Shown piece by piece: positions 25,407 to 34,334 of a DNA stretch of 61,200 bases. The first letter of the stretch is position 1, and every line of letters begins with the position of its first letter. The DNA comes from Treponema sp. UBA1793 (GTDB lineage: Bacteria; Spirochaetota; Spirochaetia; Treponematales; Treponemataceae). The stretch spans positions 11,231 to 72,430 of the forward strand of contig DCFX01000047.1 of the NCBI GenBank assembly GCA_002314445.1, given 5' to 3'. A program made the translations under genes and the position numbers. The notes beneath the pieces were generated by a model, which was given only the letters and a program-made list of their open reading frames with translations, ran no database searches and had not been told where the DNA came from.

Positions 25407-27524
25407 TTATTTGCTCATTAATAAAACAAGACTGTCCGAAAGCAGAACATACCGCTGCTGCTCTCCGAGCAGTTCTTCCTTACCGTTTTCGCATATATCG
25501 CCGGGACTTTCCATCGAGGTATCCACAATACGATACCATTTTTTATCGCCGGGCGGGGTCGGCAGTAAAAGGGTTAAATCATAAATATCGGTATTGAAAG
25601 CTGCATAAAAATCATTGTCAGGATTTTTATTAATCATGCTGCTGCCCCCGTAAAGCCTGAACGCAAGGAATCTGTTATTCTTAGACCAGTCGGGGACTTT
25701 TCCTTCCCTGTCATACCACGTAATTTCGGATGCATCTGTAAAAAAATCAGTGCGGCGGAACACAGGATGCTGCAGGCGCAGCTGTATTATTGTTCTTGTA
25801 AAACGCAGGATATCCTTATGTTTGTCGCAGTCGTGCCAGTCTATCCAGGAAACAGCGTTATCCTGACAGTAAGCATTGTTATTCCCGTGCTGCGTGTGCA
25901 TCATTTCGTCGCCGGCAAGCATCATCGGAGTCCCCTGCGCGACCATAAGGCAGGTAATAAAATTTTTCACCTTCCGCTTACGGACTGCGACGATGCGCGG
26001 ATTAATAGAATCGCCTTCGTATCCGTTATTATAGCTCAGATTAGCGTCGCTTCCGTCGCGTCCGTTCTCTCCGTTTTCGTCATTGTGTTTTGAGTTGTAG
26101 CTCACAAGATCATTAAGTGTAAAACCATCGTGAGCCGTTATGAAATTGATAGAATTGACAGGCCGGCGGTGGCTGCCTTTATACAAATCGGAACTTCCTG
26201 CTATGCGGGTTGCCGCTTCTGTCGCCGTATGTTCATCGCCGCGGATAAAACGCCGTATGTCGTCGCGGAACCGCCCGTTCCACTCGCACCATCTGCTTCC
26301 GCCCGGAAAACCGCCGAGCTGATACCCGCCGCCTGCATCCCACGGTTCGGCAATGATTTTCGTTTTTGAAAGAATCGGATCTTCTGCAATCGCATTCGGA
26401 AGAGGGGGAAATGTAAGCAGCAGTCCCGTCTGTGCGCGGCTTAACACGGACGCAAGATCGAACCTGAATCCGTCGACGTGCATATCGAGCACCCAGTGAC
26501 GCAGGCTCTGAATAATGAAACTGCGGACGACAGGATGATTGCAGTTTACCGTATTTCCGCAGCCCGAATAATCGGCGTAATTCTGTTTCTGCTCTTTTGC
26601 CAGCAGATAATACACATCGTTCTCGATTCCGCGGAAACAGAACGTCCTGCCATGCTCGTTTCCTTCTGCGGTATGGTTATATACAACGTCAAGCAGAACT
26701 TCAATGCCTGCCTTGTGCAGCTCCCTCACCATTTCCTTGAATTCGCGGACGGCGCCTCCCGGAGTTTTATCCGCGGCGTATGATGCCTTCGGAGCATAAA
26801 ACCCTATGGTGCTGTATCCCCAGTAATTAACAAGTTTTTCGCCTGTCCGTGGATTAATATTATTATTTTCATTCTCGTCGAATTCAAAAACAGGCATAAA
26901 CTCAACTGCGGTGATACCCAGATATTTCAAATATGGAATTTTTCCGATAAAAGCTTTATACGTTCCGCAGTCCGCCACTCCTGACGTAGGTGATTTTGTA
27001 TAGCCTTTCAGATGCGTCTCGTAAATAATCGTTTCATTGAGAGGACGGTTTATAGGTCTGTCGCCCTGCCAGTCGAAGTCGGAATCATCGACAACAACGC
27101 ATTTAGGATAATCCGAAAGATCGGAAAGTTTATCGTCTTCTCCGGCAGACAGGCTGCGGCTTTTCAGCTTATCGTACAGGCGGAAAAGTGATCCTGTCGT
27201 AAACGCTTTAGCACACGGATCAAAAAGGTACTTGTTAAAATCATACCGATAGCCTTCTGCCGGATTTTGAGGACCGTCAACCTGATATAAATACAGAGTT
27301 CCCGCTTTCAACCCTTTGACGAATACATGCCACATATCGCCGGTCTTATTTTCCTGCGGATCAAGTTCTATACTGCTGGACGGTGATTTTGCGGACGAAG
27401 AGTCAAAAAGATGCAGAACAACTCGTGTTGCACTTCTGCTGAACAGCGTAAAATAAACTCCCCCGTCTGCGGTTACCGCTCCCGGTTCCATAGGTTTACC
27501 TGATAGTATCTGAGAGACATCCAT
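25407..27524 (-). CDS. glgX: Glycogen debranching enzyme, isoamylase/GlgX type
   Basis: A 705-residue GH13 enzyme that hydrolyses alpha-1,6 branch points left after phosphorolysis. An N-terminal CBM48-like module covers ~10-110 (TRVVLHLFDSSS; GTLYLYQVDGP). Catalytic-domain motifs are VLLDVVYNHTAEG, VDGFRFDLASVL (nucleophile Asp), IIAEPWDAGG (acid/base Glu) and NFITAHDGFTLNDLV. The wording DDIRRFIRGD and TPMMLAGDEMMHTQHGNNNAYCQDN is typical of GlgX/TreX. The start at 27524 has no clear Shine-Dalgarno sequence; TGCTAAAAT lies 11 nt upstream, implying a leader of only a few bases. It is first in the operon continuing to glgP. Confidence 0.95.
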   Translation of the reverse strand: MDVSQILSGKPMEPGAVTADGGVYFTLFSRSATRVVLHLFDSSSAKSPSSSIELDPQENKTGDMWHVFVKGLKAGTLYLYQVDGPQNPAEGYRYDFNKYLFDPCAKAFTTGSLFRLYDKLKSRSLSAGEDDKLSDLSDYPKCVVVDDSDFDWQGDRPINRPLNETIIYETHLKGYTKSPTSGVADCGTYKAFIGKIPYLKYLGITAVEFMPVFEFDENENNNINPRTGEKLVNYWGYSTIGFYAPKASYAADKTPGGAVREFKEMVRELHKAGIEVLLDVVYNHTAEGNEHGRTFCFRGIENDVYYLLAKEQKQNYADYSGCGNTVNCNHPVVRSFIIQSLRHWVLDMHVDGFRFDLASVLSRAQTGLLLTFPPLPNAIAEDPILSKTKIIAEPWDAGGGYQLGGFPGGSRWCEWNGRFRDDIRRFIRGDEHTATEAATRIAGSSDLYKGSHRRPVNSINFITAHDGFTLNDLVSYNSKHNDENGENGRDGSDANLSYNNGYEGDSINPRIVAVRKRKVKNFITCLMVAQGTPMMLAGDEMMHTQHGNNNAYCQDNAVSWIDWHDCDKHKDILRFTRTIIQLRLQHPVFRRTDFFTDASEITWYDREGKVPDWSKNNRFLAFRLYGGSSMINKNPDNDFYAAFNTDIYDLTLLLPTPPGDKKWYRIVDTSMESPGDICENGKEELLGEQQRYVLLSDSLVLLMSK

Positions 27525-27615
27525 ACTTATTATTTTAGCACATAAATGGGAAAAATAGCAACGCAGACACCATTATGATAGCAATTCATACTGAATATCG
27601 TTATACTTTGAGCTA

Positions 27616-28533
27616 ATGGAAACTGAAAAAAATGCAGAAAATACGCAATTAAAGACTGCGCTTGTCGCAATTATAGGCCGGCCGTCTGCCGGTAAATCAA
27701 CATTCCTGAATACGGTGTGCGGAGAACCTGTTTCAATCGTATCTGAAATTCCGCAGACGACACGCGATGCAATCCGCGGAATCGTGAACACATCGTTCGG
27801 ACAGCTTGTTTTTATAGATACCCCAGGCTATCACAACAGCGAAAAGAAACTCAATCTCAAACTGCGCTCCGTAACAGAGAATCAGATTAAAGACGCAGAC
27901 GCGATATTATATATAGTGGACAGCACCCGCACTCCAGGTGAGGAAGAAGAACTTACAGCCGGATTCATCAAATCATACGCGAACCGTACCGTAATTGCAA
28001 TTAACAAAATAGATTCACACAGCGCACAGGTGATCGACGCGGTTGATTTTATCAAAAAAAATCTGCCGGCAGTCCCTGCAGAACGGATCATCAACATATC
28101 CGCAAAAACAGATGAAAACGTAAACGATGTATTGAAAGCGCTCTATGATCTTGCTCCTGTCGGGCCGCAGATGTATCCTGAGGAATATTACACTGATCAG
28201 GAAGTGGGATTCAGAATCGCGGAAGTCATCAGAGGTGAAGCGATCAACAGGCTGGAACAGGAAATACCGCACTGCCTTTATATCGATATCGCGGATATGG
28301 AGATGAAAAAAGAAGGCAAACTGTTATGGGTCCGCGCCTTTCTCTGCGTAGAGCGGGAGAGCCAGAAAGGAATTGTAATAGGCAAAGGTGCGTCCATGAT
28401 TAAGACTATCAGAATCGAATCGCTCAAGAAACTCCGGAAACTTTTTGATTACAAAATTGATCTTGATCTGCAGGTCAAAGTAGACAAAAACTGGCGGCAG
28501 AAAGACACAGTATTAACAAAGCTGATAAAATGA
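27616..28533 (+). CDS. era: GTPase Era
   Basis: Era is an essential GTPase that binds the 3' end of 16S rRNA and assists small-subunit maturation. The 305-residue protein has G1 GRPSAGKST near residues 23-31, a G2 threonine in PQTTRDA, G3 DTPGY near 70-74, G4 NKID near 132-135 and G5 SAK. The C-terminal KH domain contains VIGKGASMIK near 262-271. The start at 27616 has no ribosome-binding site; TATACT ends 8 nt upstream, suggesting a leaderless message. It converges on the RluA gene with an 8-base gap and no visible terminator. Confidence 0.96.
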   Translation: METEKNAENTQLKTALVAIIGRPSAGKSTFLNTVCGEPVSIVSEIPQTTRDAIRGIVNTSFGQLVFIDTPGYHNSEKKLNLKLRSVTENQIKDADAILYIVDSTRTPGEEEELTAGFIKSYANRTVIAINKIDSHSAQVIDAVDFIKKNLPAVPAERIINISAKTDENVNDVLKALYDLAPVGPQMYPEEYYTDQEVGFRIAEVIRGEAINRLEQEIPHCLYIDIADMEMKKEGKLLWVRAFLCVERESQKGIVIGKGASMIKTIRIESLKKLRKLFDYKIDLDLQVKVDKNWRQKDTVLTKLIK

Positions 28534-28541
28534 CAGCCGTT

Positions 28542-29882
28542 TTAAAAAGGTGCGGGACAGGTAAATTCCATTCTTTCCCCTGTCGCCGGATGAACGAACG
28601 ATAAATACCGGGCGTGGAGCATAAGGCGTTCGCCGGGTTCGCACGAACCGTACAGAGAATCGCCGACAATCGGCAGTCCGAAGCCGTGCATATCGGCAGA
28701 GGCAAGACGCAGCTGGTGTGTGCGGCCGGTATGAGGCGTGAACAGCATGCGTGTCACTTTTCTGTTTTTCCCGTCAACGCCGCGGTACCAGTTATAACCG
28801 CTTTTTTCCCAGTCAGTAATTTCAAGTTTACCGTTTACCTCGTCATACATCTGATGGGGACGGTTCGGCCAGTCAAGAGAGAACCTGAGCTCAATGTGCC
28901 CCTCCGTTACACCGTGAGGAGGGACACATAATCCTTTCCCGTTTTCAAGCGTTCCGTCAAGCAGAGCCACATACTGTTTCCGCACCAGTCCTTTTTCAAA
29001 CTGCATCGAGAGCGTCCGCTGCGCTTCTGCCGTAAAAGCCAGCACCATAAGCCCCGACGTTTCCATGTCGAGCCGGTGCACAGAAGGCTGTTCTATGGTA
29101 TACGGAAACAGCCGTTTCATGCGGTTTACGATGCAATCCTGTTTTTCAGGGCCCCGTCCCGGCACGGACAACAGCCCGGACTGTTTATTAACGACGAGAA
29201 TGTTCTCGTCACGGTACACGACAGCGAGGCCGAGCATTGCAGGAAGGATAATTCCGCAGCGTTCATCGCACGGAGGATACGACACGCCGCTTACCTTATT
29301 AAGCGATGGCCGTCCGTAATACATTTCATCCATGCTCACAGGATGAAGGTTCCGGGCAAACGCATAGTCAAGCAGCTTCGGAGCACAGCAGTCGCCTGTA
29401 CCGGTAGGAGGGAGTTTTGCCCCGCAGATATCACCAAGGGAGCGTACGCTGCCGTCAAGACAGTGGAAACGGTACAAAGAGTGAACAGCACGAAGCGATT
29501 CCGTTGTCAGCTGCGCGCGTTCTGCGGAAATATGACGTCTTTCGCACTCAGGTGATTTTTTTAACTGTGCGGTAAGTTCGTGTATCATCTTATCATTCGG
29601 AGCAAGAGCCTTTTCTATAGCTTCAGGAGCAACAACAGGCGGTACAAGCACACAGTCTCCTGTATTACCGGACAAAACAAGACTGTTACCGGAGACAGCA
29701 CACAGTACAACTTCGCGCCCGCCGCTGTCAGTACATACAAGCACGCCTATCATAACTCCGTGACCGTCACGCTCCCCGCTGGGAGCTGATATGCGAGTCA
29801 GAGAAAGAGAACCTGCTTGTAATTGTGAAACTATTTTTTTGCAGTATGCGTGTGCCTGCTCTGTCGGAAAAGGCGGAAACAT
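28542..29882 (-). CDS. RluA-family RNA pseudouridine synthase with long N-terminal region
   Basis: Converts specific uridines in rRNA or tRNA to pseudouridine. The C-terminal ~210 residues are the catalytic domain: HRLDMETSGLMV (catalytic Asp), VRKQYVALLDG and HTGRTHQLRLA. The N-terminal ~220 residues are extra compared with the minimal RluA enzyme; within it GTGDCCAPKLLDYAFARNLHPVSMDEMYYG and later YPPCDERCGIILPAML match the extended subgroup of COG0564 proteins that carries a Cys-rich segment. The target site is unknown. It begins 2 bases past the rpiA stop without its own Shine-Dalgarno sequence, so translation is probably coupled. Last gene of the long minus-strand operon starting at 36442. 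Confidence 0.88.
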   Translation of the reverse strand: MFPPFPTEQAHAYCKKIVSQLQAGSLSLTRISAPSGERDGHGVMIGVLVCTDSGGREVVLCAVSGNSLVLSGNTGDCVLVPPVVAPEAIEKALAPNDKMIHELTAQLKKSPECERRHISAERAQLTTESLRAVHSLYRFHCLDGSVRSLGDICGAKLPPTGTGDCCAPKLLDYAFARNLHPVSMDEMYYGRPSLNKVSGVSYPPCDERCGIILPAMLGLAVVYRDENILVVNKQSGLLSVPGRGPEKQDCIVNRMKRLFPYTIEQPSVHRLDMETSGLMVLAFTAEAQRTLSMQFEKGLVRKQYVALLDGTLENGKGLCVPPHGVTEGHIELRFSLDWPNRPHQMYDEVNGKLEITDWEKSGYNWYRGVDGKNRKVTRMLFTPHTGRTHQLRLASADMHGFGLPIVGDSLYGSCEPGERLMLHARYLSFVHPATGERMEFTCPAPF

Positions 29883-29884
29883 GA

Positions 29885-30616
29885 TTACTGCGGCTTACGC
29901 ACTTCTACAGAACCGTCTTCCTTTGCAATGAAGACAACCGGCTTGTTTTTAGTAAAGAAACCGTCTTCCACAACGCCCACTATATCGTCTATTCTGTCTT
30001 CCATTTCTGCAGGGTCTACCGGTTTTTCCCAGGTACAGTCAAGAATCTGGTTGCCGTTGTCTGTTATGACAGGGCCGCATTTACGCACACCTTCACGCAG
30101 TATGCATTTTGCGCCGAGCTTTTCAAGTGCGATAGTCACGGGGATACGGGCATCTCCGATTATTTCAACAGGCAGCGCAAATTTCGTTCCCATATGCAGG
30201 ACTGATTTCGTAGAATCTGCGACAATAACAAGACGGACAGCATTATATTCGACAATTTTTTCACGAAGGAGTGCAGCTCCGCCGCCTTTTATAAGATTAC
30301 AATACGGATCAATCTCGTCCGCACCGTCTATTGCCAGATCAAGCTTTCCGCCGATAATGCGGTCGTTCAGCGAATACACAGGGATTCCGAATTCCTGGCA
30401 TGCGTTTGCAGTCTGAAAGCTCGTTACAACCGCTTTTATGCCTGTAAGTGCACCCTGCTTTATATATCCGGCAACACATTCAACAGCAGGCATTGCTGTT
30501 GAACCTGTCCCAAGCCCTATTTTCATACCGCTGAAAATTTTCCCGTCCTTTATAAGCGCATCTACAGCAAAACGCGCTGCAAGTATTTTCTGCTCATTCT
30601 GCGTCAGAGTTTTCAT
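29885..30616 (-). CDS. rpiA: Ribose-5-phosphate isomerase A
   Basis: Interconverts ribose 5-phosphate and ribulose 5-phosphate in the pentose phosphate pathway. The 243 residues contain GLGTGSTA near 36-43, AIDGADEID near 93-101 and LIKGGGAALLREKIVE near 107-122, which together form the active site. The start at 30616 has GGGAG upstream and lies 23 bases inside the end of the aroDE gene, giving a long overlap and probable coupling. All key residues look intact. Confidence 0.95.
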   Translation of the reverse strand: MKTLTQNEQKILAARFAVDALIKDGKIFSGMKIGLGTGSTAMPAVECVAGYIKQGALTGIKAVVTSFQTANACQEFGIPVYSLNDRIIGGKLDLAIDGADEIDPYCNLIKGGGAALLREKIVEYNAVRLVIVADSTKSVLHMGTKFALPVEIIGDARIPVTIALEKLGAKCILREGVRKCGPVITDNGNQILDCTWEKPVDPAEMEDRIDDIVGVVEDGFFTKNKPVVFIAKEDGSVEVRKPQ

Positions 30617-32102
30617 AATCTACTCCCGTAAAAATCTTAAACTGCTTGTAACCCTGATATTTCAGCATTTTCATGCCGTTGCAGACCTTGCATCCGGCTT
30701 CTGCAGCTCTCATCATGACAGGTGTTATTTCCGGTACATAAATAATATCAAAAAGTTTTTCAGTACCGTTGAAATGATAAAAATAAATCGGATCATTATC
30801 CTCATTTGAACTTGTCGATGCATTCATTCCTTTCGTCGTTGTCTGAATAATGATGTCGGAATAGTGCTCAAGTTTGTCGGCAGCCTCAGAATCAAGCGAT
30901 GAATACGCGAAGCCATATCTTTCTGCAAGTGTTTTTGCATGTGCTATCGTTCTGTTAAAAACACAGGCATGTGCACCCAGCTGTTTTATGACATATGCTA
31001 TTGCTTTTGCAGCGCCGCCTGCGCCGATTATAGCAACTTTCCGGTGGCGGAGTTTGTCTGTTCCCAGAAATTCTATGAACGCCCTTCTGAATCCGTATGC
31101 GTCTGTATTGTACCCTGCCCATCCGCTGTTTTTCCGTATAATTGTATTGCTTGCACCTATCTCACCTGCTTCCAGATCAAGTTCGGCAAGCTCCTCAAGC
31201 ACTGTTTCCTTATGAGGAACCGTAACGGCAAGCCCTTTCATCCCGATCTGCCGTGCGAGGTCAAGTACTTCTGTTATTGAAGGAGAACGGACAGGAACCA
31301 TAACTGCATTCAGATTATGTTCTTTATATCCCGCATTATGAATTTCAGGATTTGAGGTTTTGACAAGCGGCCATCCCGTTATTCCATACAGAGCTGTATG
31401 ACTATTTAAATCACGGAAATTATATACCGTATTCAACGTGACAGGATCAAGATGCCCGACAGCGGGAATACCGTTCATTTCTTCGGGCGATACATAGGTA
31501 AAATAGGAATTGAGTTTGTATGAAAGGATACGGGATATCTGCCCCATCGGCCCCATTGCACAGAAAATATGCTCGTATTCCGTCATGTTTTCCGCTTCTT
31601 TAAATAAATTAGTCACATCAGCAAGCGTACTTGGCATAAAGGCGATTTTTGGAATTTCATAACCAGTCTTACGCATCTCGTCGCAGCGCGCCCTGAGATT
31701 TGTAACGGGTTTTTCCATATCATGGCAGCTTCTGATGATTTTTATTCCGAATGCGAGAGCCGCATCCTGAAGGCTCGGAACATGAAAATCATCTTCAAAA
31801 TCGACATACGCAAAATTCCGTGCAGGATTCTGGGCTGCAAACGCAAGCCCCCGTCCGAACAGCATTGTCCGGGAAATTTCCCCGCTCGTAAAAATACCGC
31901 CGTCAATCTTGCGCCTGATTGTAAGCACACACGGAATGTTTACCATGGAAGGAAAACGGCGTACATAGAGCTGCTCGTCTTCTGTAAGGAAATCAACGCG
32001 GAGCTCTGCTATGTCAATATACTGATTGTACTTCCTGACAAGGGCAGCGTCTTCTTCAAGCGTATCTGCTGTTAATGTCATACAAATCAGCGGCTGTTTC
32101 AT
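30594..32102 (-). CDS. aroDE: Bifunctional 3-dehydroquinate dehydratase (type I) / shikimate dehydrogenase
   Basis: A 502-residue fusion catalysing two consecutive steps of the shikimate pathway. Residues 1-~225 are type I dehydroquinase: ELRVDFL, IIRSCHDME (catalytic His) and KIAFMPST (Schiff-base Lys). Residues ~238-500 are shikimate dehydrogenase: ITGWPLVKTSNPEIHN, GLAVTVPHKET (catalytic Lys), GASNTI, AGYNTDAYGF and the NADP motif IIGAGGAAKA. This AroD-AroE order is known from plants, chlamydiae and spirochaetes. The gene follows the PASTA protein by 18 bases, with GGAAG as ribosome-binding site. Confidence 0.95.
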   Translation of the reverse strand: MKQPLICMTLTADTLEEDAALVRKYNQYIDIAELRVDFLTEDEQLYVRRFPSMVNIPCVLTIRRKIDGGIFTSGEISRTMLFGRGLAFAAQNPARNFAYVDFEDDFHVPSLQDAALAFGIKIIRSCHDMEKPVTNLRARCDEMRKTGYEIPKIAFMPSTLADVTNLFKEAENMTEYEHIFCAMGPMGQISRILSYKLNSYFTYVSPEEMNGIPAVGHLDPVTLNTVYNFRDLNSHTALYGITGWPLVKTSNPEIHNAGYKEHNLNAVMVPVRSPSITEVLDLARQIGMKGLAVTVPHKETVLEELAELDLEAGEIGASNTIIRKNSGWAGYNTDAYGFRRAFIEFLGTDKLRHRKVAIIGAGGAAKAIAYVIKQLGAHACVFNRTIAHAKTLAERYGFAYSSLDSEAADKLEHYSDIIIQTTTKGMNASTSSNEDNDPIYFYHFNGTEKLFDIIYVPEITPVMMRAAEAGCKVCNGMKMLKYQGYKQFKIFTGVDYENSDAE

Positions 32103-32120
32103 CTTTCACTTCCTTAATTA

Positions 32121-33173
32121 TCAGCGTACCGTAATTCTTTTGTGTTCTTTTTCAACAACGGAAAGAATAAGCACCGTCCCTGCCGGAACAGCATACGGGA
32201 TTGTTATTTCCCCGCCGGGATGCGAGAAACTTATGATTGTGTACGGATCGCCCTCTTCGGGAACCGCAGTCAGCTTTACGGAAACGGCATACGGATAGTC
32301 TGTAAGCGTATCTTCAAAAACACCGTAAACATCACCGTTTACGGGTTTCGACGGCATTGCAAAATCCGCAGTTACACGGGTATAGTTCTGCACAACGTCC
32401 TGCGTAAATGTCTGTTCACTTACAACAGTACCCTCTTTTTCATTTCCCGAAGCTTCATGCCATGTAAAATCAAATGTAAGTTTTGTCCTTGCCATAAGCT
32501 GGAGTACATCGTTCACTGAACTGCCAACGATATTCGGAACGCGCGTATTTTCAAAATTCGGTCCGCGGCTTACGATAAAATGAACAGTCACAGGATCGGA
32601 TATATTTGTACCTTCCGGCGGGTCCTGTTCAATAATCGTACCGGCTTCTGAAACGTCGGCTTTATACTGCGGAGCGGCAATAATAATAAGAGGCCGGCCG
32701 GAACCGGCAAAAAGCGTCTGCAGCTTAAGCTTTACTTCATCAATATTCTGCCCGACATAATTTTCCACATGATCAATAACGACACCGCGGCTCACGACAA
32801 GCGATACGCGGCTGTATCCCTTTCTGATCGCGCCGCCGGATGGTGACTGTTCCAGGATTTCGCCTTCATCGCCGGGTTTATCAGAATAACGAAGCTGTAT
32901 TTTAGGATATAATTCCTTAGCCTGCATCTCCAGAAGCGCTGTCGTGAGCTTTTTCCCCACAACATCAGGAACCATGACTTCCTCCGGCCCTTTTACATTT
33001 ATGGAAAACACAACGACACATGCAAGCATCATGACAATTACTGCTGCAATCACGGTAAACAGCAGCATTCTGCCGTTAGACTGCATATTTGAAAACATAT
33101 CATGAAAACTGATTTTCGGAATTCTGTAATTTCGTATGTTTTTTATTTTATCCTTCAATTGTGAAAATTTCAT
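32121..33173 (-). CDS. Single-pass membrane protein with three PASTA domains, no kinase
   Basis: A 350-residue protein: a basic cytoplasmic N-terminus (~1-36), one membrane helix (LLFTVIAAVIVMMLACVVVFSI, two segments ~37-60), then three periplasmic PASTA-type repeats starting at MVPDVVGKKLTTAL, YVGQNIDEVKLKL and RVPNIVGSSVNDVL, and a C-terminal beta-rich tail. PASTA domains generally sense peptidoglycan fragments on Ser/Thr kinases or penicillin-binding proteins; here no catalytic domain is fused. The start at 33173 has GAGGA upstream; the longer frame to 33194 is rejected. It may organise cell-wall growth or act with a kinase encoded elsewhere. Confidence 0.88.
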   Translation of the reverse strand: MKFSQLKDKIKNIRNYRIPKISFHDMFSNMQSNGRMLLFTVIAAVIVMMLACVVVFSINVKGPEEVMVPDVVGKKLTTALLEMQAKELYPKIQLRYSDKPGDEGEILEQSPSGGAIRKGYSRVSLVVSRGVVIDHVENYVGQNIDEVKLKLQTLFAGSGRPLIIIAAPQYKADVSEAGTIIEQDPPEGTNISDPVTVHFIVSRGPNFENTRVPNIVGSSVNDVLQLMARTKLTFDFTWHEASGNEKEGTVVSEQTFTQDVVQNYTRVTADFAMPSKPVNGDVYGVFEDTLTDYPYAVSVKLTAVPEEGDPYTIISFSHPGGEITIPYAVPAGTVLILSVVEKEHKRITVR

Positions 33174-33243
33174 ACATTCCTCAAAAACTGGCAATTTTGC
33201 CGCTATAGTATCATTTTACGGCGATATAATCCAGTAAGTCCAT

Positions 33244-33765
33244 TTACTGCTGGAATCTCGGCTCCAGTTCAAGTATTTTTTCTATTACCCTGCGGAATTC
33301 TTTTTCCGTACTGTATATAATCTGCAGATTCGTCTTCCTCTTTGTAACAAGGTCAAGTACGCCCGTATCGTGAAGCTCCTGCTGTTCGTCTGTCAATGAG
33401 AAAAACGGAATACCGAATATTTCCGAGAATGCAATAAAATGTCCGTCGGAAATCAAGCCGTTTGTATAAACGCCGGAACATTTCGCCGTCAGAACTTCGC
33501 GCACAGCCATTTCTGTTCCAAGCAGACTGACGGCACACATGATGCAGTTTGTCATAACTCCCATATCCCTGAGAAGAATAAGAAGAATGAGCAGAGGGCA
33601 GCATACAAGGACGACTATGGCGAATTTGAGCAGACGCGGTTTTACGGGCAGTTCATAGTTGCCTGCTTTTTTGAGCATACGTGCTTTCCGCAGCGGCAGA
33701 AATGCAATAAGGGCTGCATATGCACTAAGAGAAACAATAACGATAATCAAAGTCATGACATTCAT
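33244..33765 (-). CDS. Two-helix membrane protein of unknown function
   Basis: A 173-residue protein not recognised as any named family. Two hydrophobic helices are clear, TLIIVIVSLSAYAALIAFLPL near residues 5-25 and FAIVVLVCCPLLILLILL near 48-65, followed by a third weaker stretch around 74-85 and a soluble C-terminal ~85 residues with a beta-rich EIFGIPFFSLTDEQQE region. The start overlaps the Nudix stop by 4 bases (ATGA) and carries AGGAG. The tight coupling implies co-expression with the Nudix hydrolase and ECF transporter. Confidence 0.75.
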   Translation of the reverse strand: MNVMTLIIVIVSLSAYAALIAFLPLRKARMLKKAGNYELPVKPRLLKFAIVVLVCCPLLILLILLRDMGVMTNCIMCAVSLLGTEMAVREVLTAKCSGVYTNGLISDGHFIAFSEIFGIPFFSLTDEQQELHDTGVLDLVTKRKTNLQIIYSTEKEFRRVIEKILELEPRFQQ

Positions 33766-34334
33766 TTGATACTCCTGTTATATAAATTTTTTAACCAAAC
33801 CTGAAGTGTTTTTCCCGCGCTGCCGAATGCCAGCGGAGTTTCTTCAATATCTTCCACGCTGCGGATTCTCACCGATGCAAAACCAAGTACTTCCGACTCC
33901 TCTCCATGCAGTTTCTGTATAAGCGCATCGATATCAGGGACATCCGGCGGAAGTGATGCTGTAAAGAAGAAATCACATGTTTTATATACAATGTTTTTAT
34001 ATTCGTACGTATTCGGAAAACTGCATAAATAAGAAACAGATGACGGCTCCACACCTGTCTCTTCCCTGCATTCCCGTACTGCTGCTTCTTCCACGCTTTC
34101 ATCAGGATCAACGAATCCGCCGGGAAAAGCCAGGAATCCTTTCCTTGGTTCTTTTGCCCGTTTTTCAAATAAAACGTTTCCATTACTGTCTGCAATGACA
34201 ACGCCGACTGCCGCAGCAACATTGTTGTACAAATCAAAACCGCAGTCCGCACACAGCCATTTCCGGTTGTGTACATTGGCAATTTTTCTGCTGCCGCACA
34301 TGGGACATAATTTAAAATCATTCTGTGAACTCAT
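33762..34334 (-). CDS. Nudix hydrolase with N-terminal zinc ribbon
   Basis: A 190-residue NudC-like hydrolase. A zinc ribbon (CPMCGSRK...WLCADCGF, two CxxC pairs near residues 11-14 and 28-31) precedes the Nudix box GGFVDPDESVEEAAV...REETGV near 72-95, which fits Gx5Ex7REUxEExGU. Such proteins cleave nucleoside diphosphates linked to another group; NAD-capped RNA or NADH are possible substrates by analogy with NudC, but the zinc-ribbon Nudix group is broad. The start overlaps the ECF gene stop by 4 bases and is preceded by AGAGGT. Confidence 0.88.
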   Translation of the reverse strand: MSSQNDFKLCPMCGSRKIANVHNRKWLCADCGFDLYNNVAAAVGVVIADSNGNVLFEKRAKEPRKGFLAFPGGFVDPDESVEEAAVRECREETGVEPSSVSYLCSFPNTYEYKNIVYKTCDFFFTASLPPDVPDIDALIQKLHGEESEVLGFASVRIRSVEDIEETPLAFGSAGKTLQVWLKNLYNRSIK

